DNA from: JBDTVS01 sp040007095
GTDB lineage: Bacteria > Acidobacteriota > Vicinamibacteria > Vicinamibacterales > CAVVIG01
DNA: 22,776 bases
Reading direction: 5' to 3'
Assembly (NCBI GenBank): GCA_040007095.1
Contig: JBDTVS010000170.1
Span: forward strand, 1 to 22,776
Part shown: piece by piece, positions 7,767 to 15,064 of the stretch
Numbering within the stretch: the stretch's first letter is position 1
Layout of the letters: the number at the start of each line of letters is the position of its first letter
Translations under genes and position numbers: made by a program
The notes under the pieces: generated by a model
Database searches by the model: none
The model's input: the letters and a program-made list of their open reading frames with translations, nothing else
What the model was told of the DNA's origin: nothing

Positions 7767-9224
7767 CTAGCCTTGCTCCGGGGTGACCGCAGACGCTGCG
7801 CCGAGGCCCTCGGCGCCCTCGTCCGCGGGGTGCGATTCAACCGGCACTGGGAGTTCAACGGTCAGCCGCGTGCCTTTGCCGACCGTGCCTTCCAGTTGGA
7901 ATGTCCCGCCCAGCCCCGACACTCGCTCGCGGATGCCAATCAAGCCGAGACCGCGGTGGCTGTCCGGCGGCGCGGTCCTTCGCGTCACATCGACGCCCAC
8001 GCCGTCGTCCTCCACCGTCAGGAGCAGCGAGTGTGCCAGCCGCTGCACGAATACCCGGCAGGACTTGGCGTGCGCATGCTTTGCGACATTCGTCAGTGCT
8101 TCCTGAATGATGCGATACGCGCCGAGCTCGACGTGCGGGCTCATCCGGACGTCCATTCGATCCTGCGTCAGGTCGGCACGAATGCCCGTCCGGCGCGCAA
8201 AGCCCCGCAAGTACCACGTGAGCGTGTTCGCCAGGCCGAGGTCGTCGAGCATGGTCGGGTGCAGGAGTTGAGAGACGTCACGAACCGCGTGCAAGGCGCG
8301 ATCGGTGATCGACCGCGCCTCGGTCAGGGAATCGGGCGAGTGTCCGGCCGTCTCGAGACTGCGTTGGGCGACGGACAATTCGATCTTGATGGCGGTGAGT
8401 GCTTGACCAATCTCGTCGTGGAGCTCCCGGGCAATGGTCCGCCGCTCATCTTCCTGCGCGTGCACGAGCCTGGTGGACAGCCGCTCCAGTTCGCGCTGGC
8501 GTTCCACATCGTCGAGGTGCTGAGCGCGGATGTGCGATTCCAGCCCCCCCGCGTAGCGGGTGGCGCCAAACGCCACGCCGACCCCGAGCACCAGCGCCGC
8601 CGCGCTCAGCGCCCAGATTTGGCGGCGCAGGTCGCGATACAAGAGCGCGATCGCCCCCTCCTCTCTCTGAAAGGCGTCCTTGTTCAGGGTTCGGAGCTGT
8701 TCAGAGATCTCGAGAATCGTCCGGCGCTTCGGGATGACCTGGTCGTTCAGCACCGCCAGGGCCTGGGCCGGGTCCCTCGTCGGCTGTGACGTCAGCACCG
8801 GCAGCGTCGCGTCCCAATACTCCTTCAACTCCGCCTGCAGTCGCGTCCAATGCTCGCGTTCGACGGTGGCATCGACATCAGGCACGTAGCGCTCCAGCGC
8901 GCGGTCGATCTGTGTGTGAGCATTCTGCACCTCCGCGCGATAGAGGTGCTCCGCGTCTGGCCGCCTGTCGAGGAACGCGTCTCGCAGATACACAGAGCCG
9001 AGCAGCACTTGAGCGGCGATCGTGAGAAGCACCTCGTCGCTCTGGGAAAAGCGCGCGTGGATCGACGCCGACTGCCCCTCCATCACGCTCAGGCGGAGGC
9101 TGAGGTAGTAGCCCCAGGCGATCCACAGCACGAAGATCGCGACAAAGCCGACCAGGAGCGCGCCCCGAATGGTCAAGCGCTTGACAGGGTCGGAGACGAA
9201 TCCTGGTTGTTTTCCACGTCCCAT
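7767..9224 (-). CDS. NarX-type sensor histidine kinase with N-terminal membrane sensor
   Basis: A 485-residue sensor kinase. Membrane segment 1 (about 20-42) and membrane segment 2 (about 203-222) bracket a helical periplasmic sensor of about 160 residues that resembles four-helix-bundle sensors. A coiled linker leads to a HisKA_3 domain with the phosphoacceptor H269 (RTIARELHDEIGQAL) and a HATPase domain: N-box IIQEALTNVAKHA (N379), G1 box VEDDGVGVD (404-412) and G2 box GLGLIGIRERV (425-435). GHKL kinases of this class pair with NarL-type regulators, and the partner lies directly downstream. The ATG at 9224 is preceded by a strong GGGAGGG ribosome site four bases away. The signal is unknown. 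Confidence 0.93.
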   Translation of the reverse strand: MGRGKQPGFVSDPVKRLTIRGALLVGFVAIFVLWIAWGYYLSLRLSVMEGQSASIHARFSQSDEVLLTIAAQVLLGSVYLRDAFLDRRPDAEHLYRAEVQNAHTQIDRALERYVPDVDATVEREHWTRLQAELKEYWDATLPVLTSQPTRDPAQALAVLNDQVIPKRRTILEISEQLRTLNKDAFQREEGAIALLYRDLRRQIWALSAAALVLGVGVAFGATRYAGGLESHIRAQHLDDVERQRELERLSTRLVHAQEDERRTIARELHDEIGQALTAIKIELSVAQRSLETAGHSPDSLTEARSITDRALHAVRDVSQLLHPTMLDDLGLANTLTWYLRGFARRTGIRADLTQDRMDVRMSPHVELGAYRIIQEALTNVAKHAHAKSCRVFVQRLAHSLLLTVEDDGVGVDVTRRTAPPDSHRGLGLIGIRERVSGLGGTFQLEGTVGKGTRLTVELPVPVESHPADEGAEGLGAASAVTPEQG

Positions 9225-9415
9225 GGTTCCCTCCCGGGCCGTCCGGCTGCTAATACCTTAGACCGCGGCGAGTGGGACGAGGCCCGCGATCGGAGCCGCC
9301 GTATCCAGAGTGTCCCCCGCCACAAATACTGTCCTCGCCGGATACCACGACGGCCCGGGCGCTGTCAGAGTCACGGGCAGCCGCCGGGGTTCCCGGCGCA
9401 GAAGGAGTGTTCCTC

Positions 9416-9523
9416 ATGTTCTCTCGAACGGCGACACCAGTCGTCGGCGTCCTCCTGTTCACGACCGTGGTGTGGGCAACGTATCAGCTGTGGGATGTCG
9501 CGATTGCGAGATGGTTTGGCTGA
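9416..9523 (+). CDS. Small single-pass membrane protein, 35 residues
   Basis: The sequence starts MFSRTATPVVGVLLFTTVV and ends ATYQLWDVAIARWFG. It has one hydrophobic segment of about 18 residues, a short basic N-terminus and an amphipathic C-terminal tail. A good ribosome site, GAAGGAG, lies eight bases before the ATG. The frame is open further upstream (to 9272), but that part is not protein-like. It diverges from the sensor kinase gene at 9224 and could belong to the same stress or signalling unit. I know no family; the call rests on the ribosome site and the clean membrane segment. Confidence 0.5.
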   Translation: MFSRTATPVVGVLLFTTVVWATYQLWDVAIARWFG

Positions 9524-9864
9524 GCTGGGCGACCAGTGAAGCTTCGTCTCAAACCGACCAGAAAACCCCGAGGGTCGAGGTGCGGCGAATCTTCACCAGG
9601 CGGCCGCTTGGCGGCCGAACCGAAGACAGCTTCTGAGGCGCCTCGGCAAAAACTTGCTCCAGTCGTCAACGTTCCGGCCTTGGAAGATGTCTAGCGGATA
9701 TGCCACTTCATAATACCAAGTTCACCCGATAGCCAGCGCCGGGCGGCCGCCTCATACTTCGATCATTCCTCGTCGCTGAACGCGCGCCCGCGGATGGCGA
9801 TTCGACGAGCGAAGGCATCAACAAATCGAAGCATGGCGCCGACCTGGCGCGATTGGATCTGAAA
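9524..9864. other. Intergenic region with small hairpins
   Basis: No gene is supported. A perfect 7-base stem with a 3-base loop (CGGCCGC-TTG-GCGGCCG, 9601-9617) lies about 80 bases past the small membrane gene, and a 10-base palindrome GAGGCGCCTC follows at 9634-9643. Neither has a T-run. The stretch 9763-9864 is open in the same frame as the following HAD gene, so that gene's true start could lie further upstream with an unusual start codon. Confidence 0.4.
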
Positions 9865-10677
9865 ATGCAGATTGTCGTCTTTGCCGATCCCGACACGCTC
9901 AGGGGTGGACGCCATTCGTCGTTGGCTGAAACGCGCGAGGCGCTGGATGGGCTGACCGATCGAGGCGTCGCCGTCGTGTTGTGGGGGAACGAGACGCGCG
10001 CCGAGATGGAATTGATTCGGGACGATCTGGATGTCCAGCATCCGTTCATCAGCGAAAGCGGCGGCGGCTTGTTCCTTCCGGTCGGCTGTTTTACGGAGGC
10101 ACCGGCGCACGCGCGCGCGTTCGCCGGCTATGACGTGCTGGACTTCGGACGCCCCTACCCGGTTGTCGCCGCCGCACTGCATGCGGTGGCGAACAAGCTG
10201 AAGATCGACGTGAACGGCTTCAGCGGCAGGTCCGTCGAAGACGTCGCAAACGACTGCCGCCTGTCGCTGGCGCAGGCGCGGCTGGCGACACTGCGCGAGT
10301 ACGACGAACCATTTCGTATTGTGGACGCGAACCCGGCCGTGCAAGGCCGCCTTTTCGAAGGGCTTCGCCGCGCCGGCTTCCGCTGCTTCACCCATGAAGC
10401 CCATCACCATGTGACCGGGGTCAAGGACAAGACGGAGAGCATCCGAACGCTCACGTCGATGTACCGGCGTCAGTGTCACGACGTCTTGACAGTAGGACTT
10501 GCGAGGGACCCGGACGAGCGTGGTCTGCTGCAGGCGGTTGACGTCCCGCTCGTGATTCTGGGCGAGTCGGCAAACGCCGCCCGCTTGCTCCGGAAGATTC
10601 CGACCGCTCGGCTGACGGACGACTGCGGTCCACGCGCGTTGGGCAAGACAATCTGGGACGCGGTCCACTCGGAGTAG
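9865..10677 (+). CDS. Mannosyl-3-phosphoglycerate phosphatase-like HAD protein with altered catalytic motifs
   Basis: A 270-residue HAD-superfamily protein of the MpgP (Cof-like) type. Family-specific pieces are clear: TRAEMELIRDDLDVQHPFIS (44-63), SGGGLFLP, SVEDVANDCRLSLAQARLA, LREYDEPF (143-150) and the motif III lysine region VKDKTESIRTL (K189). The catalytic loops are changed: motif I reads FADPDTL (D8, D10) instead of the usual FTDLDGTL, one residue short; motif II has GN where Ser is usual; motif IV reads GLARDPDE (211-218) where GLGDSxND is usual, so the Mg-binding Asp is Arg. It may be an inactive or altered-function relative. ATG 9865 is chosen; TTG 9853 is also possible, and neither has a good ribosome site. 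No mannosylglycerate synthase gene is nearby. Confidence 0.72.
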   Translation: MQIVVFADPDTLRGGRHSSLAETREALDGLTDRGVAVVLWGNETRAEMELIRDDLDVQHPFISESGGGLFLPVGCFTEAPAHARAFAGYDVLDFGRPYPVVAAALHAVANKLKIDVNGFSGRSVEDVANDCRLSLAQARLATLREYDEPFRIVDANPAVQGRLFEGLRRAGFRCFTHEAHHHVTGVKDKTESIRTLTSMYRRQCHDVLTVGLARDPDERGLLQAVDVPLVILGESANAARLLRKIPTARLTDDCGPRALGKTIWDAVHSE

Positions 10678-10701
10678 CCCTGCCGGTCGTGCTGACGCGT
10701 T

Positions 10702-10731
10702 CAACGCGGAGATCGCAGAGGCCGCAGAGAA
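10702..10731. repeat. Degenerate GCAGAG-type intergenic repeat
   Basis: The stretch contains AACGCGGAGA, TCGCAGAG and GCCGCAGAGA, a purine-rich degenerate tandem motif of the AACGCAGAGG-CGCAGAG type that recurs in intergenic DNA of many bacteria. It lies between the HAD gene and the speD promoter. Confidence 0.45.
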
Positions 10732-10808
10732 GAACCCGAAGGGTGCGCCCGGTTCCTGACGACGCGGTGATGACAGGCAGTGAAACAGTACGCGACAGGG
10801 GGGAGAAC

Positions 10809-10836
10809 TTCGGAAACGATCAATTGCTGCTAGAAT
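10809..10836 (+). promoter_or_regulatory. Putative sigma70-like promoter of the speD operon
   Basis: An extended -10 element TGC-TAGAAT (TG at 10828-10829, hexamer 10831-10836) lies 16 bases after a weak -35 candidate TTCGGA (10809-10814). Transcription would start near 10843, about 15 bases before the speD ATG at 10858, giving a very short leader in line with the missing ribosome site. Confidence 0.45.
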
Positions 10837-10857
10837 TCGCGCGTCGGCTATCGAACG

Positions 10858-11208
10858 ATGACGGGCATCGAATGGATAGTGGAAGCCTACGGATGCGCAC
10901 CGGATCGCTTGACCGATCTCGCGACGCTGCGGTCCCTCTTTGCGCGGATCGTGAGCGACATCGATCTGCACGCGTGTGAGCCGCCGCAGTGGCATCAGTT
11001 TCCGGGCTCCGGCGGCATCACCGGGATCTGCGTGCTCTCGGAGTCCCACCTCACCTGCCATTCATTTCCTGAATACGGCACGCTCTGCCTGAATCTGTTC
11101 TGCTGCCGTCCGCGAGCCGAATGGGATTTTTCACGTCAGTTGCAGGAGCTGCTGGGAGCCCGGCAGGTCATGGTCCGGCGGCTCGATCGCCCGTACGGCC
11201 ATGACTAA
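10858..11208 (+). CDS. speD: S-adenosylmethionine decarboxylase proenzyme
   Basis: A 116-residue prokaryotic class 1B AdoMet decarboxylase, the usual length for the short family. It is made as a proenzyme that cleaves itself between E62 and S63 (LSESHLTCHSFPE), turning S63 into the pyruvoyl cofactor. The expected catalytic residues H68 and C83 (NLFCC) are present at the same positions as in the Thermotoga enzyme. It decarboxylates SAM to give the aminopropyl donor for polyamine synthesis, in the cytoplasm. It is the first gene of a seven-gene unit whose sixth gene encodes an aminopropyltransferase, its natural metabolic partner. No ribosome site precedes the ATG; an extended -10 promoter just upstream suggests a very short leader. 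The next gene starts seven bases after the stop codon. Confidence 0.93.
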   Translation: MTGIEWIVEAYGCAPDRLTDLATLRSLFARIVSDIDLHACEPPQWHQFPGSGGITGICVLSESHLTCHSFPEYGTLCLNLFCCRPRAEWDFSRQLQELLGARQVMVRRLDRPYGHD

Positions 11209-11214
11209 AGCGCC

Positions 11215-11847
11215 ATGACGAAGGCATCGGGAAGCTGCCCCAACTGCGGCGCGCCGCTCGAGTACCGTTGGTCGAGCAGCGTGCAAACCGTCTGCGAATA
11301 CTGCCAATCTTTGGTCGTCCGGACCGACGTCGACCTCAAGAAGGTCGGTGTGGTTGCCGACCTGCCGCTTGACGCGTCGCCCATCCAACTGCTGACCGAA
11401 GGTCACTACGGCGACAAGCATTTCATCGTCGCGGGGCGGATTCTCTACGAGTACGAGCACGGCACGTGGAACGAATGGCATATCGTGCTGGACGGTGGCC
11501 GCGACGGCTGGCTCTCGGACGCGCAGAACGAGTTCGCCGTCTCCTTCCCCGTCGAGGTGTCGAACCTGCCGTCGCCGGAGCAGGCGACGCTCGGGCGCTC
11601 GTTTTCGTGGAACAACACCCGATTCACCGTCGTGTCGCGAACGCGTGCGCACTACGCCGGCGTCGAAGGCGAGCTGCCGTTCGAGTACTGGGACAAGACT
11701 GACGTGACCTTCGTCGATTTGCGCTCCGCCCGCATGGACTTCGCCACGCTCGACTACAGCGACGACACGCCGGTGCTGTACATCGGCACGCTCGTCGACT
11801 TCGACGAGCTGCGGCTCACGAACGTCCGCACGTTCGAAGGCTGGTAG
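11215..11847 (+). CDS. DUF4178 domain protein with N-terminal zinc ribbon
   Basis: A 210-residue soluble protein. A zinc-ribbon knuckle pair (C8-x2-C11 and C27-x2-C30) opens it, followed by a DUF4178 domain of about 150 residues with the family's typical features: the repeated strand pattern VAGRILYEYEHGTWNEWHI, LDGGRDGWLSDAQ, and a second half SWNNTRFTVVSRTRAHYAGV. No signal peptide or membrane segment is visible. The biochemical role of DUF4178 is unknown; it is found in conserved neighbourhoods with DUF350, SpeD and spermidine-synthase-like genes, as here. It sits between speD and a second, membrane-anchored DUF4178 gene, with gaps of 6 and 2 bases, so the genes are almost certainly cotranscribed. 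The ATG at 11215 is the only reasonable start. Confidence 0.85.
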   Translation: MTKASGSCPNCGAPLEYRWSSSVQTVCEYCQSLVVRTDVDLKKVGVVADLPLDASPIQLLTEGHYGDKHFIVAGRILYEYEHGTWNEWHIVLDGGRDGWLSDAQNEFAVSFPVEVSNLPSPEQATLGRSFSWNNTRFTVVSRTRAHYAGVEGELPFEYWDKTDVTFVDLRSARMDFATLDYSDDTPVLYIGTLVDFDELRLTNVRTFEGW

Positions 11848-11849
11848 CG

Positions 11850-13187
11850 ATGCCGGATGGCACAGGACGCCCACGCGCCGCGGTACAAGCCGTCAACTGT
11901 CCGAACTGCGGCGCCGCGACGGCCGTTCGCACCTTCGGTCACGCCGTCAACGTCGTCTGCCAGAGTTGCCGCTCGATCCTCGATGCGAAGGATCCGGGCG
12001 TGACCATCCTGCAGAAGTACAAGGAGGCGGTACCCGTCGATCCGCTCATCCCCCTCGGCACCAGAGGGACGATTCCGGGGTGGCAGCCCGCGTTCGAGGT
12101 CGTGGGCTTTCAAGTCCGACAGATTCTGGTCGACGAGGTCGCCTACCGGTGGCGCGAGTACCTGCTGTTCAATCCGTACCACGGATTCCGCTATCTCACC
12201 GAGTACGGCGGACATTGGAATGTGGTGGCGACGCTGCGATCGCTGCCGGACGGCGATCACCTGCCGGGCGATTCCGGCATCCGCACGTATCAGGGTCAGG
12301 ACTATCGCCACTTTCAGACCGCCACCGCCACGACGGTCTTCGTGCTGGGAGAATTTCCGTGGCAGGTGCGCGTGGGCGATCAGGTCGCTGTGGTCGACTA
12401 CGTCGCGCCGTCGCAGCTGCTGTCGGCCGAAGTGAACGCCGACAAGGAAGTGACCTGGTCGCTTGGTGTGTATGCGAAGGGGAAGGACATCTGGTCCGGC
12501 TTGTCGATGCCGGGCCAACCTCCGGTGGTGGAGGGCGTGTTCGCCGATCAGCCGTCGCCGTATCAGGGCGTGTCCGGCAGGATGTGGCGACAGGCGGCGC
12601 TGCTGATGGCGCTGGCGGCGATCGTCTGGATCGCACATCTCTTCACCGCGCGCCAGCAACAGGCATTCCGCCAGGCGCTCGTGTACAACCCGCCATCGAC
12701 CCAGGATGCCTCGCTGGTCACGCCGGTGTTCGAGCTGGACGGACGGGCGTCGGCCGTCCAGGTCGAGACTGCCAGCAATCTTGCCAACCAATGGATGGAC
12801 GTCGGCTATGCGCTGATCAACAACGACACCGGTCAGGCCTTCGAGTTCGCGGAGGATCTGTCCTACTACAACGGCGTTGACGGAGGAGAAGCGTGGAGCG
12901 AGGGGTCGCCGGCGGCTTCCTTCACGCTTCCGAGCGTCCCGGCGGGGCGATATTTCTTGAGGATCGAGCCGGAAGGCGAGCGTACGGGAAAGCCGGTCGG
13001 CTACACGGTCACGGTGGTTCGCGACGTCGCCACGTCCGTATGGTTCCTCGGCGCGCTGATGCTGATCGTGCTGCCACCGCTGATGACCTCGTTCCGCGCG
13101 GCGGCATTCGAGCGGCGGCGATGGCAGGAGAGCGATCACGCCACGGGGAAATCGTCAGACACCGACAAGGACGACGACGATGAGTAA
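11850..13187 (+). CDS. Membrane-anchored DUF4178 protein with zinc ribbon
   Basis: A 445-residue protein. The zinc ribbon is C17-x2-C20 and C37-x2-C40; the DUF4178 domain covers roughly 60-215 (FEVVGFQVRQILVDEVAYRW, then REYLLFNPYHGFRYL). Two membrane segments (about 247-266 and 394-414) bracket a region of about 125 residues (280-392) with a beta-sandwich look (VTPVFELDGRASAVQVETAS, then PSVPAGRYFLRIEPEG), probably periplasmic. The C-terminal tail is strongly acidic (DKDDDDE). It resembles a scaffold or sensor that links a cytosolic DUF4178 head to an extracytoplasmic domain. It starts two bases after the first DUF4178 gene and overlaps the next small gene by eight bases. The function of the family is not established. 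Confidence 0.85.
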   Translation: MPDGTGRPRAAVQAVNCPNCGAATAVRTFGHAVNVVCQSCRSILDAKDPGVTILQKYKEAVPVDPLIPLGTRGTIPGWQPAFEVVGFQVRQILVDEVAYRWREYLLFNPYHGFRYLTEYGGHWNVVATLRSLPDGDHLPGDSGIRTYQGQDYRHFQTATATTVFVLGEFPWQVRVGDQVAVVDYVAPSQLLSAEVNADKEVTWSLGVYAKGKDIWSGLSMPGQPPVVEGVFADQPSPYQGVSGRMWRQAALLMALAAIVWIAHLFTARQQQAFRQALVYNPPSTQDASLVTPVFELDGRASAVQVETASNLANQWMDVGYALINNDTGQAFEFAEDLSYYNGVDGGEAWSEGSPAASFTLPSVPAGRYFLRIEPEGERTGKPVGYTVTVVRDVATSVWFLGALMLIVLPPLMTSFRAAAFERRRWQESDHATGKSSDTDKDDDDE

Positions 13188-13362
13188 GGTTTATGTGGTG
13201 TACGGACTGATCGTGATCGGTCTGATGGGAACAGCGCAGTACCGAGGATGGCGGCTGATGCCGGTGAACGAAACCCGGACGGTGCCGAAGTCGGTTCGGG
13301 ACAACCCGGGCTCATACCGGCCCGTCTATGGCGGTTTCTGGCATGTCAGCGGAGGAAAGTGA
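13180..13362 (+). CDS. Small single-pass membrane protein of the DUF4178/DUF350 cluster
   Basis: A 60-residue protein with one N-terminal membrane segment (VYVVYGLIVIGLMGTA) and a polar tail containing VPKSVRDNPGSYRPVYGG. Small proteins with a similar SVRDNPGxYR motif occur beside DUF350 genes, as far as I recall, so this is likely a genuine cluster component and not a chance frame. It overlaps the preceding gene by eight bases and shares one base with the following DUF350 start, which indicates translational coupling. No enzymatic motif is present; a role as a membrane adaptor is only a guess. Confidence 0.75.
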   Translation: MSKVYVVYGLIVIGLMGTAQYRGWRLMPVNETRTVPKSVRDNPGSYRPVYGGFWHVSGGK

Positions 13363-13568
13363 TGGACATCGCGCACAACATTGAAGCGGCCCTGGTGTTC
13401 GCCTTCATCGGCATCGCGGTCTTCGTGCTGTCGTTCACGATCATCGATCGCCTGACGCCGTACGATCTCTGGAAAGAGATCGTCCAGGAGAAGAACCTGG
13501 CCCTCGCGGTGCTGGTCGGGGCGCTCTCGATCGGCATCTGCATCATCATCGCGGCCGCGGTGCACTAG
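13362..13568 (+). CDS. DUF350 family small membrane protein
   Basis: A 68-residue protein with two membrane segments (about 8-28 and 46-66) separated by the polar stretch TIIDRLTPYDLWKEIVQEKN. The motif TPYDLW-x5-EKNLALAVLVGALSIG is the core of one DUF350 repeat, the unit found in E. coli YjfL. The start at ATG 13362 is fixed by GGAGG six bases upstream and by overlap of the previous stop (TGATG). The frame is open further upstream (to 13248), but only inside the preceding gene. DUF350 proteins are inner-membrane proteins of unknown activity that often accompany DUF4178 and polyamine genes. Its stop shares one base with the GTG of the next gene. Confidence 0.85.
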   Translation: MDIAHNIEAALVFAFIGIAVFVLSFTIIDRLTPYDLWKEIVQEKNLALAVLVGALSIGICIIIAAAVH

Positions 13569-15064
13569 TGTCGATCGCGCTGTTTCTGTCGATCCTGCTG
13601 GTGGCGGCGTGCGGGCTGATCTACGAGCTCATCGCCGGCACGGTGGCGAGCTACCTGGTCGGCGACAGCGTCTTCCAGTTCTCGACAGTCATCGGCACCT
13701 ATCTGTTCGCGATGGGGATCGGCAGCTTCCTGTCCCGCTACGTGCGCGGCAACCTGGCGCGCCAGTTCATCCGGATCGAGATTTTCATCGCCATCGTCGG
13801 CGGCTTCTCGTCGAGCCTGCTGTTCCTCGCCTTTGCGTTCACGCAAGGCTTCGAATTGCTGCTCTACCTCGTGGTGCTGGTGGTCGGCACGCTGGTCGGG
13901 CTCGAAATTCCTCTGCTGATGCGGCTCGTCAAGCACCGTTATCGCTTCCAGGACGCGGTGTCACACGTGCTGACGTTCGACTACCTGGGCGCGCTGTTCG
14001 CCTCGGTGCTGTTCCCCCTGGTGCTCGTGCCGAAGCTCGGATTGATCCGATCGGCGCTGTTCTTCGGCGTCGTCAACGCGGCCGTGGCGCTGTGGAGCAC
14101 GCGCTTGTTCGCCGAGCAACTCGAGCGGCCGCGACGGCTGCAGGCGGCCTGCGTACTGACGATCGCGCTGCTGTCGGCGGCGCTGGTCGGCGGGAAACGC
14201 ATCAACGCGTTCGCGGAAGAGAATATCTACGCCGACGAGATCATCTTCTCCAGAGACACGCCGTACCAGCACATCGTGCTCACGAGATGGAAAGACGATC
14301 TCCGCCTGTTCCTCAATTCGCATCTGCAATTCAGCTCGCGCGACGAGTACCGCTATCACGAGGCGCTGATCCATCCGGGGCTGGCGTCGATTGCCGGCGC
14401 CCGGAGCGTGTTGATTCTCGGCGGCGGTGACGGGCTGGCGGTCCGCGAGGCGCTGAAGTATCCGCACATCGAGCGGATCGTGCTCGTGGATCTCGATCCG
14501 GCAATGACGCGGCTGTTCTCGTCCAACGTGCTGTTGACGGCGTTGAACGGCGGCTCGCTGCTCTCGCCGAAAGTCCAGGTCGTGAACGCGGACGCGTTTC
14601 TCTGGGTCGATTCGGCGACGGATGTCTTCGATTTCATCGTTGCCGATTTTCCGGATCCGACCAATTATTCGCTCGGAAAGCTCTACACCACGGTGTTCTT
14701 TTCTGCGCTCGCCCACCATCTGAGTGAGCGCGGCGCCCTGGTCGTGCAGAGCACGTCGCCGATGTTCGCGCGTAAATCGTTCTGGTGCATCGAGGAAACC
14801 ATCAGGAAGGCGGGCTATCGAACGTTCCCGTACCACGCCTACGTGCCGTCCTTCGGCGAGTGGGGATTCGTCCTGGCGTCTCGCCACGGCTACACGCCGC
14901 CGGCGGCCTTGCCCGACGGCTTGCGCTTTCTCTCCGCTCCGAGCCTCCAGACACTGTTCGAGTTTCCCTCCGACATGGCCCGCGTCTCCATGCCGGCGAA
15001 CCACTTGAACGATCAGGTGCTGGTGCGGACGCTCGAGGCGGAGTGGCGGGAAATCACCCGTTGA
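13568..15064 (+). CDS. Membrane-embedded polyamine aminopropyltransferase (spermidine synthase family)
   Basis: A 498-residue fusion-type protein. Residues 1-210 contain about six or seven membrane segments; residues 220-490 form a spermidine/spermine synthase domain. Visible motifs are NSHLQFSSRDEYRYHEALIH (250-269), the Rossmann loop ILGGGDGLAVRE (283-294), the acidic SAM-side residue region VLVDLDP (305-311), and the catalytic ADFPDP (359-364), with D360 as the likely general base, then KLYT. It should transfer an aminopropyl group from decarboxylated SAM to an amine acceptor at the membrane, using the product of speD in the same operon. The acceptor could be putrescine, another amine or a membrane component; the sequence does not tell. 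The start is GTG 13568, overlapping the previous stop by one base (TAGTG). Confidence 0.9.
   Translation: MSIALFLSILLVAACGLIYELIAGTVASYLVGDSVFQFSTVIGTYLFAMGIGSFLSRYVRGNLARQFIRIEIFIAIVGGFSSSLLFLAFAFTQGFELLLYLVVLVVGTLVGLEIPLLMRLVKHRYRFQDAVSHVLTFDYLGALFASVLFPLVLVPKLGLIRSALFFGVVNAAVALWSTRLFAEQLERPRRLQAACVLTIALLSAALVGGKRINAFAEENIYADEIIFSRDTPYQHIVLTRWKDDLRLFLNSHLQFSSRDEYRYHEALIHPGLASIAGARSVLILGGGDGLAVREALKYPHIERIVLVDLDPAMTRLFSSNVLLTALNGGSLLSPKVQVVNADAFLWVDSATDVFDFIVADFPDPTNYSLGKLYTTVFFSALAHHLSERGALVVQSTSPMFARKSFWCIEETIRKAGYRTFPYHAYVPSFGEWGFVLASRHGYTPPAALPDGLRFLSAPSLQTLFEFPSDMARVSMPANHLNDQVLVRTLEAEWREITR

Noticed and set aside
9601..9617. GC-rich hairpin as an intrinsic terminator
   Set aside because: The stem is perfect, but no T-run follows on either strand and it is 80 bases from the nearest stop codon, so it is listed only as a region note.
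9763..11061. Long minus-strand open frame of 432 codons
   Set aside because: It lies antisense to the HAD-like gene and speD, both of which have clear family motifs; high GC makes long antisense frames common, and its translation shows no recognisable domain.
11754..13139. Minus-strand open frame of 461 codons
   Set aside because: Antisense to the second DUF4178 gene; rich in Arg/His with no domain, a typical shadow frame.
13961..15004. Minus-strand open frame of 347 codons
   Set aside because: Antisense to the aminopropyltransferase domain; no membrane segments or motifs of its own.
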